DNA from: Hyphomicrobiales bacterium | GTDB lineage: Bacteria; Pseudomonadota; Alphaproteobacteria; Rhizobiales; Rhizobiaceae | Direction: 5' to 3' | Assembly (NCBI GenBank): GCA_900489925.1 | Contig: UEHQ01000019.1 | Span: forward strand, 1 to 64,000 | DNA: 64,000 nucleotides | Part shown: piece by piece, positions 1 to 8,500 of the stretch | How the letters are laid out: each line of letters starts with the position of its first letter | How positions within the stretch are numbered: position 1 is the first letter of the stretch | Made by a program: the position numbers and the translations under genes | The notes under the pieces: model-generated | The model's input: the letters and a program-made list of their open reading frames with translations, nothing else | Database searches by the model: none | Told to the model about the DNA's origin: nothing

Positions 1-147
1 GCGCCCTTATAGTCAGGCATCGCGAATCCCGCAAGCGGCAATTTCGATTTTTTACAAAAAAATGACGGGATATTTTTGCAGGCGCGAAAAAGCTATTAGC
101 GGTTGTAAATCAAACGCCTATGTACGGATCTTCTTAAATTCGTGACG

Positions 148-168
148 GTGCTGACGTAACGTCAGCAC
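148..168. repeat. Perfect 10-bp inverted repeat with 1-nt centre
   Basis: GTGCTGACGT, one A, then ACGTCAGCAC. It lies 16 nt past the stop of the M15 lipoprotein gene. The loop is too short for a normal terminator hairpin and no T-run follows, so a binding site for a dimeric protein is as likely as an RNA structure. Confidence 0.4.
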
Positions 169-183
169 GTTCTCGGCCGGGCT

Positions 184-1263
184 TCAGAGGGCCCGTGCGA
201 TGGTCGTTTGAGAGCCTCTGCCGCCACACCCCCAGTTCCAGTCGCGGTTCTTGCCGGTGTCGAGATGGACGGAGTCTGTATGGCAATAGGTTCCGACGCC
301 GCCGCGGTTTGGTAGCGAGCGGATGTAGCTCGCGATATCCCACTTCGAGACGCCGGAGATCTGGATGTCGGCCGCGTCGCAGGTCTTGTGCATCGATTCT
401 TCCGCGCCGCCGACCATTCTGTTGTGTTCGGCATCGCGATAGCCCGACGTGACGACGACGGGTTTTCCGAAATGGGTTTCGACGGATTTGATGACACTCA
501 TCAGATCCGGCTTGAAGCAGCCGACTTCCACCTTGTCGTTCTGGATCAGCAGGCCGTTCGGCGCCGTTCGCGTCATTCCCGGCAAGGATGCTTTCTGCAG
601 CAGACCGGAGAGGCTGCCGAGGAGGTTCTGCTTTGGCGCCGTGTAGAGCGCGTTCATCGTCTGGCCGGGGAGTGCGTTCGTCGCCAGCGACGCGGTCTGA
701 ACCGGCGCGAACTGCGTGCTCGTATTCTGCGAGGATTGCTGTGGCTGGATTGCCTGACCCGCCTGCGGCGTCTGCTCGATGGGAAGCTGACTGCTGTAGA
801 CGCTGGAGCGCACTGCGTTGACGCCACCCGGTGCATAAGCATTTCCCGGCTGCAGTTGTGTCGATGTGGAATTGTTCTGCGGCACCGTGCGCACCGAAAA
901 GATGCTCATGGCTTCGGCGTTGATACCGGTCGACTGCATTGCGAGACCGCCGATATTGGCAGGGGCCGAAGCCGCGGAGCCGACGGCGGCGGGTTGGGCC
1001 GTCGCTGGGTCGGTGGTCGCGGGAACGGCGCCGGACACATTGGCGATCATCGGATCGCGATAGCCGGACGCTGCGGGCGCCGTCGCTTGCGCCGCTTGGG
1101 CAGGCGCGGCAGCGGCTGCCGGCGCTGGTGTGAGTGCTGCTGTCGCGTCGGCGGCATTCTTGTCGGACACGCAGCCGCAAAGCGCCAGAGCCGACGCAGC
1201 GATCAGAAAGGTGGCCCCGAGGGGTATCCGCTTTTCAACAGCGAGCAAGCGAGCATTCTCCAA
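184..1263 (-). CDS. YcbK-like peptidase M15 family lipoprotein
   Basis: Predicted envelope lipoprotein of 359 aa. An N-terminal hydrophobic stretch ends in a lipobox-like ALCGC (Cys near residue 31), followed by a long Ala/Pro/Gln-rich low-complexity linker to about residue 240. The C-terminal ~115 residues are a peptidase M15/YcbK (DUF882-type) domain: VVTSGYRDAEHN, SMHKTCDAADI and THSVHLD-like segments (CHTDSVHLD) carry the His and Asp residues expected for zinc binding. The family acts on peptidoglycan peptides as D-Ala-D-Ala or L,D-carboxypeptidase; exact specificity cannot be told. The assigned start puts the signal segment at residues 13-30. The gene stands alone, with the glyoxalase gene 140 nt upstream on the same strand. 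Confidence 0.8.
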   Translation of the reverse strand: MENARLLAVEKRIPLGATFLIAASALALCGCVSDKNAADATAALTPAPAAAAAPAQAAQATAPAASGYRDPMIANVSGAVPATTDPATAQPAAVGSAASAPANIGGLAMQSTGINAEAMSIFSVRTVPQNNSTSTQLQPGNAYAPGGVNAVRSSVYSSQLPIEQTPQAGQAIQPQQSSQNTSTQFAPVQTASLATNALPGQTMNALYTAPKQNLLGSLSGLLQKASLPGMTRTAPNGLLIQNDKVEVGCFKPDLMSVIKSVETHFGKPVVVTSGYRDAEHNRMVGGAEESMHKTCDAADIQISGVSKWDIASYIRSLPNRGGVGTYCHTDSVHLDTGKNRDWNWGCGGRGSQTTIARAL

Positions 1264-1405
1264 TGGATGGCGGAGAACGCAGCAGATGATGCGATCTTCG
1301 CCTCGAGTCGTGCGGAGAGTGCCCGCGTGGGCTGGCGGCTACAAGCGTGATCCGGACACGCGGTCAGGAAATCGCAAAAGCCGCAAGCCTCGCAAAAGCC
1401 TCGGC

Positions 1406-1846
1406 CTACCAGGCGCCGGTATTGCCCATGGAAGCCCATGGCTCGGCGCTTGGAAGGCTGCCGCCCTTCTGGAGAATCTCGATCGAAATGCCATCCGGAG
1501 ACCGCACGAAGGCCATGTGGCCATCACGCGGCGGACGGTTGATCGTGATGCCGTTGTCCATCAGGTTCTGGCATGTGGCGTAGATGTCGTCGACCTCGTA
1601 GGCGAGGTGGCCGAAGTTGCGCCCGCCGGTATAGTCTTCGGGATCCCAGTTATAGGTGAGCTCGAGGCAGGGGGCGCCTTTCGAGGTCGCGTCCGCCTTG
1701 TCCTCGCGAGCGGCGAGAAAAACCAGGGTGAACCGGCCTTTTTCGTTGTCGATCCTGCGAACTTCCTCCAGGCCGAAGAGCGTCCCATAAAAACGCAGGG
1801 AGGCGTCCAGGTCCTTCACGCGGACCATTGTGTGTAGATAACGCAT
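1406..1846 (-). CDS. gloA: Lactoylglutathione lyase (glyoxalase I)
   Basis: Converts the hemithioacetal of methylglyoxal and glutathione to S-lactoylglutathione in the cytoplasm. The 146-aa product has normal family length and the four metal ligands in the expected order: His5 in MRYLHTMVRV, Glu62 in CLELTYN, His80 in FGHLAYEV and Glu123 in ISIEILQ. This pattern matches the Ni/Co-type bacterial enzymes. The start codon sits just downstream of an AGAGGAAA ribosome site at 1853-1860 (minus strand). It appears monocistronic. Confidence 0.93.
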   Translation of the reverse strand: MRYLHTMVRVKDLDASLRFYGTLFGLEEVRRIDNEKGRFTLVFLAAREDKADATSKGAPCLELTYNWDPEDYTGGRNFGHLAYEVDDIYATCQNLMDNGITINRPPRDGHMAFVRSPDGISIEILQKGGSLPSAEPWASMGNTGAW

Positions 1847-2039
1847 TCTGTTTCCTCTCTAAATGCAGGCCCGATGTTATGTGGCAGAACGTCAGCTTCG
1901 GGCAAGACACAGGGGTATGATTATGAACTGCGAATAATCGGAAAGTAGGACTTGCGCTAATCCGTTACCAACATGTTAATCTTGATCTCAAGAATCAGTT
2001 AACCGTAACAGTGTGACGCGTATTGAGGGGGCTGGCGAA

Positions 2040-2618
2040 ATGGCTGACAGGATTTCATCGAAGGAATTCACCGACCTCGATCAACTCGCGGGAGACGCGA
2101 TCGATCTCATTGAGATCACCGGCGTTGTGAAGTGGTTCGACGTGGCCAAAGGGTTTGGCTTCATTGTCCCCGACAACGGTATGCAGGACGTCCTTCTGCA
2201 TGTGACCTGCCTTCGCCGCGACGGCTTCCAGACCATTCTCGAAGGTACCCGCATCGTCGCGCTCATCCAGCGCCGCGAGCGTGGCTATCAGGCGTTCAAG
2301 ATTCTTTCCATGGATCAGTCCACCGCGGTTCATCCGTCGCAGCTGCCTCCCGTGCGCACCCATGTGCAGGTGACGGCAACAAGCGGCCTCGAGCGGGCGC
2401 TGGTCAAGTGGTTCAACCGCACGAAGGGCTTCGGCTTTCTGACACGCGGCGAGGGGACTGAAGACATCTTCGTTCACATGGAGACGCTGCGTCGTTTCGG
2501 TCTGACCGAGTTGCGCCCCGGTCAGGTCGTGCTCGTTCGTTTCGGTGACGGCGACAAGGGCCTGATGGCGGCCGAAATCCACCCGGATGTTCCGAGCCCG
2601 ACGAGCCGCGCGCACTGA
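2040..2618 (+). CDS. Tandem cold-shock domain protein
   Basis: Nucleic-acid-binding protein of 192 aa with two cold-shock domains. Each has the RNP1-like signature: VKWFDVAKGFGFIVPD in the first and VKWFNRTKGFGFLTRG in the second. The family binds single-stranded RNA/DNA and acts as RNA chaperone or regulator. An upstream in-frame GTG at 2013 would add nine residues, but GAGGGGG at 2025-2031 is well spaced for the ATG at 2040, so that start is chosen. The stop overlaps the next gene's start (TGATG), so the two are probably translated together. Double-CSD proteins of this size are typical of rhizobia. Confidence 0.9.
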   Translation: MADRISSKEFTDLDQLAGDAIDLIEITGVVKWFDVAKGFGFIVPDNGMQDVLLHVTCLRRDGFQTILEGTRIVALIQRRERGYQAFKILSMDQSTAVHPSQLPPVRTHVQVTATSGLERALVKWFNRTKGFGFLTRGEGTEDIFVHMETLRRFGLTELRPGQVVLVRFGDGDKGLMAAEIHPDVPSPTSRAH

Positions 2619-3100
2619 TGCGGATACTCTCAGCTCATACGATCAGAAGCGCCCTTGCGGCGCTTTTTTTCATGCTGGTCTTTCCTGTGTTCGCCCAGGA
2701 ACCCATGACCTTCGACAAGGAGCCGTTGGTCATCCAGACGGCATCCGGCAAGACATTCAATTTCATGGTTGAGGTCGCCGATACCAACGAACAGCGTCAG
2801 CGTGGCTTGATGTACCGCAAGGAGATGGCGCAAGACGCGGGCATGATCTTTGATTTCGGCGTTTCTCGCCGGGTGCAGATGTGGATGGAAAACACCATCC
2901 TGCCGCTGGATATGCTGTTCGTGGATTCGACAGGGACGATCCGCAACATCAAGCAGAACGCGGTGCCCTATTCGGAAGATATCATCGACTCGATGACGTC
3001 GGTGAAATACGTCATCGAGCTCAATGCAGGCGTGACCGCCAAACTCGGCATTAAGACCGGCGACAGGGTCATGAGCGCTACCACGACCAAGCGTAAGTAG
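2618..3100 (+). CDS. Secreted DUF192 family protein
   Basis: A 160-aa protein with a signal peptide ending around VFAQE (residue 26) and a DUF192 domain across nearly all of the rest (RGLMYRKEMAQDAGMIFDF, MWMENTILPLDMLFVD, and the VIELNAG segment are family hallmarks). DUF192 proteins are small periplasmic or secreted beta-proteins of unknown function. It overlaps the cold-shock gene by one base, an arrangement found in other rhizobia, so it is likely in the same operon. Confidence 0.85.
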   Translation: MRILSAHTIRSALAALFFMLVFPVFAQEPMTFDKEPLVIQTASGKTFNFMVEVADTNEQRQRGLMYRKEMAQDAGMIFDFGVSRRVQMWMENTILPLDMLFVDSTGTIRNIKQNAVPYSEDIIDSMTSVKYVIELNAGVTAKLGIKTGDRVMSATTTKRK

Positions 3101-3161
3101 CGCCGCACCAAACGACCGCCGATCAAGCGTCGAGCGTTATGCCGCCGGTGACGATTGCGGC

Positions 3162-3800
3162 CTAGAACTTGAGACCGATACCGGCCGAGACGAGATGCTG
3201 GTCGAGATCGACGTCGGTGCCGCGAATGGTCTTGCTGCCGTAATCGTTGTAGCGATACTCGGCGCGGCCGAAGACGTTGTCCGTGAAGGCGTAGTCGACG
3301 CCGGCGCCGATCGTCCAACCGTTGAAGGTCTTGTCTTCCTTGTCGCCGCTGGTCTCGATGTAGGCGCGCTGACCAGTCCAGCCGGCCGTTGTGTAAAGCA
3401 GTGCGCGGTCAAAGGCGTAGCCGAGGCGTGCGCGAACGGAGCCCGATAGATCCGTGCCAGCTTCGACGCCGGAGCCGAGGAAATCGGATTCTTTCTGATC
3501 CCAGGTGTAGCCGAGATCGCCTTCGATACCGATGACGATCGTGTCCATCTGGTAGTTCGCGCCAAGGAAGCCGCCGATCTGGCCGCCGTTATAGTGCTGC
3601 GAGGAATCTGTGCCGAGGACGTTGAAGTCACCGTTGGTGAAGCTCATGCCGCCTCTCAAGCCACCATATGGACCTGTCCAGCTAAATACCGGCGCTGCCA
3701 CCGGGGTAGGCTGCATCGGCACCTCAACGAGATCTGCAGCATAGGCCGGCATTGCAAGCACGACCGCGAGCAGCGCTGCACTTGCGCTCAAGGACTTCAT
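3162..3800 (-). CDS. Outer-membrane beta-barrel protein, Omp25/RopB-like
   Basis: A 212-aa outer-membrane protein: signal peptide MKSLSASAALLAVVLAMPAYA, then FSWTGPYGGLRGG, alternating beta-strands and a C-terminal Phe (SAGIGLKF) as needed for barrel assembly. The Omp25/Omp31/RopB family of Rhizobiales gives small 8-strand barrels that bind LPS and stabilise the envelope. A GGGAGTG-type ribosome site precedes the ATG. A 9-5-9 inverted repeat lies 22-44 nt upstream of the start and may set its expression. The protein is shorter than many Omp25 relatives, so a paralogue rather than RopB itself is likely. Confidence 0.85.
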   Translation of the reverse strand: MKSLSASAALLAVVLAMPAYAADLVEVPMQPTPVAAPVFSWTGPYGGLRGGMSFTNGDFNVLGTDSSQHYNGGQIGGFLGANYQMDTIVIGIEGDLGYTWDQKESDFLGSGVEAGTDLSGSVRARLGYAFDRALLYTTAGWTGQRAYIETSGDKEDKTFNGWTIGAGVDYAFTDNVFGRAEYRYNDYGSKTIRGTDVDLDQHLVSAGIGLKF

Positions 3801-3821
3801 TCGGCACTCCCAAGGTTAATG

Positions 3822-3844
3822 ATTTACCATGCAATATGGTAAAT
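3822..3844 (-). promoter_or_regulatory. Inverted repeat upstream of the porin-like gene
   Basis: ATTTACCAT, five bases GCAAT, ATGGTAAAT: a perfect 9-bp inverted repeat in an AT-rich stretch directly upstream of the barrel-protein start. The position suits an operator or a 5'-UTR hairpin controlling translation. Regulator unknown. Confidence 0.45.
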
Positions 3845-4007
3845 ATACGATATACAACCTTAACAATGGGTTTCCGGCGGATGAGGCGCGAGGCTTCCGT
3901 GACGCGTGTATTTTTCGCATATAGGGCCGAGCCATCTGCCCGCCATGGGTGCGGGAATGACGAGAGGACGGGAGGAGACCCTGCCGTCGGCTCAGCGCTA
4001 TCCGGTG

Positions 4008-4223
4008 CTAGACGCCGAGGATGGCGTCGATCTGCGCAATCAGCGCGGCATAGCCCTCGATATGGCGGTGGTACTCGTCTTCGATCTGTTTTGTGATGTT
4101 TTTCAAGGGGCCGTTGCCCTCCTGCACGAAGTGCTGCGCCTTGTTTTCCCGAAGCGTCTGAATGTGCTCCTCGTGTTCCTTGATCTTCTGCTGGTAGTCT
4201 TCTCGAAGTTTCGGCAGATCCAT
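4008..4223 (-). CDS. Small coiled-coil hypothetical protein
   Basis: A 71-aa, highly charged helical protein beginning MDLPKLREDYQQK; the heptad-like run through EHEEHIQTLRENKAQ suggests a coiled coil. A GGAGGG ribosome site lies just upstream of the ATG at 4223; the same frame is open much further upstream, but that extension is low-complexity Arg/Ser sequence antisense to the Gly-Tyr repeat of the next gene and is rejected. No family recognised and function unknown. Confidence 0.65.
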   Translation of the reverse strand: MDLPKLREDYQQKIKEHEEHIQTLRENKAQHFVQEGNGPLKNITKQIEDEYHRHIEGYAALIAQIDAILGV

Positions 4224-4463
4224 TTTTCCCTCCAACCTTGAGGCTCGTCCGGCACGACCGGAACGGAGATAGTAAGCAGTAAGTTCGCGCAAAATCAGAA
4301 AACGGCAATGGCCCCCGGCAAGAGATTTTAACAGGACCTGCCGTCTCGCCTGTATCCCGGGGAGCGTGCCGGGATGGGAACACGGCACCGGACATGGCAA
4401 TTGGCCATAGTGCCGCCACAGAGTTCGGCCCAACCATGCTTTTACAACAGTGGATGGCAGAAA

Positions 4464-5102
4464 ATGAGATTGCTGGCTCTCCTCGCTGCAGCGCTTTTGC
4501 TGACGGTGTTTCAGGCGCAGGCCCAGGTTTATGGGCCTTACGACGGCTATGACGAGTACGGCGGCTACGGCGGCTACGGCGGCTACGGCGGCTACGGTTA
4601 TGACGATCCGTACGGCGCTTATCCGCCACCGCCTGTCTATGAGCCAATGCCTCGTTATCGAGAGCCGTCGCGGGAGCGGAGGGCACCGTCGACACGGCGG
4701 ACGGCTGGAACCATCGTCATCGCCACGCGGGAACACACGTTGGTCTACACGACATCACGCGGCGAGCAGTACGTCTACCCGATTGCCGTCGGCCGCGAAG
4801 GCAAGCAATGGTACGGATCGACGCGGGTGGTGTCGAAGCGGGAGCATCCCGAGTGGCGACCGACAGCGAGCATGCGCCAGAAGAATCCGAGGCTACCCGC
4901 GGTCGTCGGGCCAGGCCCGAAGAACCCGCTTGGAACCCGAGCAATCTATCTGGCCGACGGGCTGCTGCGCATCCATGGCACGAATGATCCGTCCTCGATC
5001 GGCACCAATGCGTCGAGCGGATGTTTTCGCATGTATCGCCAGGACGTCGAGGAGCTCTACGAGCTGGTCCAGCCTGGAACGAGGGTCATCGTCGAGCGCT
5101 GA
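4464..5102 (+). CDS. L,D-transpeptidase (YkuD family)
   Basis: Periplasmic 212-aa enzyme expected to form 3-3 peptidoglycan cross-links or attach proteins to peptidoglycan. A signal peptide (MRLLALLAAALLLTVFQAQAQ) is followed by a Gly-Tyr repeat segment (residues ~31-46), a Pro/Arg-rich linker and the YkuD domain. The active-site region is intact: HGTNDPSSIG then SSGCFRM, with the catalytic Cys after the conserved Ser-x-Gly. The ATG at 4464 is chosen because it gives an immediate signal peptide; an earlier in-frame ATG at 4374 would place 30 unlikely residues before it. Confidence 0.9.
   Translation: MRLLALLAAALLLTVFQAQAQVYGPYDGYDEYGGYGGYGGYGGYGYDDPYGAYPPPPVYEPMPRYREPSRERRAPSTRRTAGTIVIATREHTLVYTTSRGEQYVYPIAVGREGKQWYGSTRVVSKREHPEWRPTASMRQKNPRLPAVVGPGPKNPLGTRAIYLADGLLRIHGTNDPSSIGTNASSGCFRMYRQDVEELYELVQPGTRVIVER
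4557..4592 (+). repeat. Four 9-bp tandem repeats coding Tyr-Gly-Gly
   Basis: Four exact copies of TACGGCGGC in the linker of the L,D-transpeptidase gene, in frame. Exact 9-bp units can expand or contract by slippage without shifting frame. Confidence 0.8.
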
Positions 5103-5308
5103 AGTCATCTTGTGATCGGCGTGAGGCGTGCGCTTGGGTCTGGTCTCGGTGCCCGCTGTAGTCCATGTTTCCTATGGCGTTCTGCCTAGCAGGCATTCGA
5201 AACCTGGAGCGGCCCGTCGCGCACCGGTTGTCACCTGCCGTGATTCGACTACTTCTATTCCGGTCAGCTGCCCTTCGACGGCAGAGGTAGGTGTCTAGGA
5301 GGCAAAAC

Positions 5309-5575
5309 ATGTGTCGAAACATCAAGCCGTTGTTCAACTTTGATCCGCCGGCAACGGACGAGGAAATCCACGACGCCGCGCTTCAGTTCGTCCGCAAGCT
5401 GAGCGGAACGACCAAACCATCGAAGCGTAATGAAATCGCATTTGAGCAGGCAGTCAGCTCCATCGCGGGATGCGCACGCGCGCTGCTCGATTCGCTGGAA
5501 ACCTCCCAGCCGCCCCGTGACCGCGAGGAAGTTGCAGCCAAAGCGCGCGCCAGAACGGCGGCCCGGTTCGCTTAA
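5309..5575 (+). CDS. DUF2277 family protein
   Basis: An 88-aa protein that begins MCRNIKPLFNFDPPAT, the characteristic opening of DUF2277, with the conserved Cys at residue 2. Function unknown; the family is widespread in actinobacteria and proteobacteria. AGGAGG at 5297-5302 is ideally placed for this ATG rather than for an in-frame GTG 18 nt upstream. Cytoplasmic, no membrane segment. Confidence 0.88.
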   Translation: MCRNIKPLFNFDPPATDEEIHDAALQFVRKLSGTTKPSKRNEIAFEQAVSSIAGCARALLDSLETSQPPRDREEVAAKARARTAARFA

Positions 5576-5612
5576 GAACCGGCGAATGATGATGATTTTC
5601 TATGGGAAGAAA

Positions 5613-5689
<77 letters not shown>

Positions 5690-5860
5690 TGCCAACGAGG
5701 AGCGCAATACACGGTTCGTTCCTAAGCCGCAATAACTAAAATGATTTGTCTGGAAGGTTCTCCACAGCCGTTCAGGTCGATGTCAGAAAAGATTGACATC
5801 TCCCTTTGGAAGGCGTGATGGCTGCGGCCAGCCCTCGGTTCTCGCATCCGGAGATACATT

Positions 5861-7531
5861 TTGGAAGATTTCGACGTAGCGGCGCCGGCGCGGAGCGCGC
5901 GTCCGCGAATTGGCAGCGTGACGCTGTCGGTTCTGACTGCCATTTATATTCTTGTCGTTGCGAACCACACATTCTGGACGCGGGCCTACGGGTATCTCGC
6001 GCCGACGCCCTATGCCTTCGTGGCATTCATTGTTGCCATCGCCGCACTCATGATCGCAGCGATGACGACAACGTCGGTGAAATATCTCATCAAGCCTGCG
6101 CTCATCATCTTCATCCTGATTTCGGTGATCGCCGCATGGTTCAACGACCAGTTCGGCGTCATTATCGACAAGGAGATGATCCGCAACGCGGCGGTGACGA
6201 CGCGCGCCGAATCGGCGCATCTGATCACGCCCGCATTTCTCTTCCACGTTTTCGTGACCGGCATACTGCCGTCGTTCTTCATCATCTGGGTGAGGGTGGT
6301 GCACCGGCCGTTCCTGAAGAAGTTCGCCTGGAACATGGCGGTGATCGTGCCGTGCCTGGCCATCTTCGTCGCTGCCGGTCTGGGGTTCTCCCAGACATTT
6401 GCGGCGGTCGGTCGGCTGCATAGGGATATCATGCTGACGCTCAATCCGTTCCTGCCGATCGGCAGCGTTGCACGGTTCGTGTTTGCGTCGGAGGAAGACC
6501 GCAACATCGTGCGTCGGCCGCTCGGCACCGATGCGCATCAGCGCTCGGCGAGCGCCAACGGCAAGCCGCGCGTGACAGTCATCGTCGCCGGTGAGACGGC
6601 GCGCGCGCAGGACTTCTCGCTCGGGGGGTACGCCCGTGAGACAAATCCCGAGATGAAGGCGAGGGGCGTCGTCTATTTCGCCAACGCGACAAGCTGCGGG
6701 ACGGAGACGGCGGTTTCCCTTCCCTGCATGTACTCGGTCTATCCGCGGCAGGAGTACACGCATCGTAAGGGCCTGGAGAAGGACAATCTGACGGATATTC
6801 TCGGTCACGCCAAGGTCAAGGTCGAATGGTGGGACAACGACACCGGCAGCTACGGCGTTGCCAACCGGGTCTCCTACAAGTTCCTGCCCGATGCCGCGGA
6901 TCCGCGCTTCTGCACCGATGGCGAATGCCTGGACACGGTGCTGCTCGACAAGCTCGATGATTGGCTTGCGAATGTGAAAATGGACAGCGTTCTGGTGCTT
7001 CACCAGCTCGGCAGCCATGGTCCCGCCTATTATCGCCGTTATCCAGACGATTTCCGCAAATTCACGCCGGATTGCCGGACAGGGGAATTCGGTTCCTGCA
7101 AACCGGAAGAAATTGTCAACGCCTATGACAATACGATCCTGTTCACTGACCATGTCGTCGCCAAGGTGATCGACGAGTTGAAGCAGCACGCGAACTCTGT
7201 GTCGGCGTCGATGCTCTACGTCTCCGACCACGGCGAGTCGCTTGGCGAGAACGGCCTCTACCTGCATGGCACGCCCTACATCATCGCTCCCGACGTTCAG
7301 ACCCGCGTTCCGATCATTGCCTGGCTGTCGTCGGATTTCAGCGCGGCATCGAAGATCGACATGAGTTGCCTAGCTGCCAAGGCAAGCGAGCCGGCGTCGC
7401 ATGACAATTTCTTCCACAGCGTGCTTGGTCTGATGGACGTGGCGACCAGCGTCTACGATCCCAAGCTCGATCTCTTCGCAACCTGCCGCAAGACATCCGA
7501 CACGCTTGCCCAGGCGACGAAAAAGGGATGA
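5861..7531 (+). CDS. eptA: Phosphoethanolamine transferase, EptA/MCR-like
   Basis: Inner-membrane enzyme of 556 aa that would move phosphoethanolamine from phosphatidylethanolamine to lipid A or a related glycan. The N-terminal ~200 residues hold about five membrane segments; the periplasmic sulfatase-fold domain follows. Zinc and catalytic motifs are present: AGETARAQ (nucleophilic Thr), HQLGSHGP and YVSDHGESLGENGLYLHG. Such modification lowers negative surface charge and can raise tolerance to cationic peptides, including polymyxins. The start is a TTG at 5861 with a GGAG ribosome site eight bases upstream. It appears monocistronic. Whether the acceptor is lipid A, core or another glycan cannot be read from sequence. 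Confidence 0.9.
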   Translation: MEDFDVAAPARSARPRIGSVTLSVLTAIYILVVANHTFWTRAYGYLAPTPYAFVAFIVAIAALMIAAMTTTSVKYLIKPALIIFILISVIAAWFNDQFGVIIDKEMIRNAAVTTRAESAHLITPAFLFHVFVTGILPSFFIIWVRVVHRPFLKKFAWNMAVIVPCLAIFVAAGLGFSQTFAAVGRLHRDIMLTLNPFLPIGSVARFVFASEEDRNIVRRPLGTDAHQRSASANGKPRVTVIVAGETARAQDFSLGGYARETNPEMKARGVVYFANATSCGTETAVSLPCMYSVYPRQEYTHRKGLEKDNLTDILGHAKVKVEWWDNDTGSYGVANRVSYKFLPDAADPRFCTDGECLDTVLLDKLDDWLANVKMDSVLVLHQLGSHGPAYYRRYPDDFRKFTPDCRTGEFGSCKPEEIVNAYDNTILFTDHVVAKVIDELKQHANSVSASMLYVSDHGESLGENGLYLHGTPYIIAPDVQTRVPIIAWLSSDFSAASKIDMSCLAAKASEPASHDNFFHSVLGLMDVATSVYDPKLDLFATCRKTSDTLAQATKKG

Positions 7532-7688
7532 CAGCCGCAACGTTCTGGAGCCGTGGCTTTTTTCTTGAAAAGGCAGGGATTCGCGGCTAAGCAAAATTCA
7601 CCTCTTCGTGCGATGGTACGAAGACAGTGCTCCGGCAACGGCGTGCAGGATTTGAATACGAAGGCCCTAATTCGGAGGCGTCGCAGCA

Positions 7689-7994
7689 ATGTCTGCCAAG
7701 ATCTATCGTCCAGCCAAGACCGCGATGCAGTCCGGCAAGGCAAAGACCCATATGTGGGTACTCGAGTTCGATCAGGAGACCCCACGGACGATCGATCCGA
7801 TCATGGGTTACACCTCGTCCTCGGATATGCGCCAGCAGGTCAAGCTGACCTTCGAAACGCAGGAACTTGCCGAAGCCTATGCGACGCGCAACGGCATCGA
7901 CTATCGTGTGATCGCGCCGAAGGATCCGCAGCGACAGGTAGTGGCCTATCCCGACAATTTCCGCTATACGCGGACGCAGCCTTGGACGCACTGA
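7689..7994 (+). CDS. NDUFS4-like complex I accessory subunit
   Basis: A 101-aa protein matching the ETC complex I subunit conserved region (mitochondrial NDUFS4/18-kDa subunit homologue): MSAKIYRPAKTAMQSGK, WVLEFD, MGYTSSSDMRQQVKL and the C-terminal NFRYTRTQPWTH. In alphaproteobacteria it is an accessory subunit at the peripheral arm of NADH:quinone oxidoreductase. It sits directly upstream of tRNA-Arg, the usual place for it in rhizobial genomes. Confidence 0.92.
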   Translation: MSAKIYRPAKTAMQSGKAKTHMWVLEFDQETPRTIDPIMGYTSSSDMRQQVKLTFETQELAEAYATRNGIDYRVIAPKDPQRQVVAYPDNFRYTRTQPWTH

Positions 7995-8046
7995 ACCGCT
8001 TCCAGGCATACAGATATGACCGTCGTGATGAAACACACGGTCACGC

Positions 8047-8123
<77 letters not shown>

Positions 8124-8185
8124 ATAAATCCAAAGACTTAGCAGTAGTGGTTTTCGCTCAAAATCTCCGGGGGTAACAGCGGCAT

Positions 8186-8214
8186 AAAAAAACCGCCTTC
8201 GAGAACGGAGGCGG
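8186..8214 (-). terminator. Rho-independent terminator
   Basis: On the minus strand, CCGCCT, a ~10-nt loop and AGGCGG are followed by seven T residues. It lies 97 nt downstream of the minus-strand acidic small gene at 8312-8500 and probably ends its transcript. Confidence 0.75.
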
Positions 8215-8311
8215 GCAATGTGCTGGGGAGCACTGGGGAGTGGAAAAACAGTCCGGGACGGCGATGGACGATTCGGCGAACTAAGGGCCAGATCCCCCGA
8301 AGATCGGCGCT

Positions 8312-8500
8312 TTAGTCCATTTCCTCGCCATTATAGTCTATCTCATCCCCGTTCGGCTCGGTGTCTGCGCCGTCTTCATCGTTTTCATCTTCAACCTCGC
8401 AGTCGTCGTGCTCAAGCACAGGGGCGACGGCGGATGGGCCGCAAGGCGGCCACCCCAACGATGGCTCGTTGTCGTTGTCGGGTTCGAGGTGCAGCCACAA
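8312..8500 (-). pseudogene. Truncated acidic small protein (EPSLGW family)
   Basis: The last 62 codons of a small acidic protein (DNDNEPSLGWP then DDCEVEDENDEDG and EPNGDE). Short Asp/Glu-rich proteins with an EPSLGW motif recur in rhizobial accessory regions and their function is unknown. No ATG with a ribosome site begins the frame; a TTG at 8500 is the only candidate and the frame closes upstream at a stop seven codons earlier. The usual N-terminal part seems to have been lost where phage sequence begins on the opposite strand at the same coordinate. It may still be expressed, as its terminator is intact. Confidence 0.5.

Noticed and set aside
4557..4592. Tandem repeats as a CRISPR-like array
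   Set aside because: They are contiguous 9-bp coding units with no spacers; the window shows no CRISPR repeats or cas genes.
5783..7267. Long minus-strand frame of 494 codons antisense to the phosphoethanolamine transferase
   Set aside because: The plus strand has clear enzyme motifs; the antisense translation is His/Arg/Asp-rich with no domain, typical of GC-rich shadow frames.
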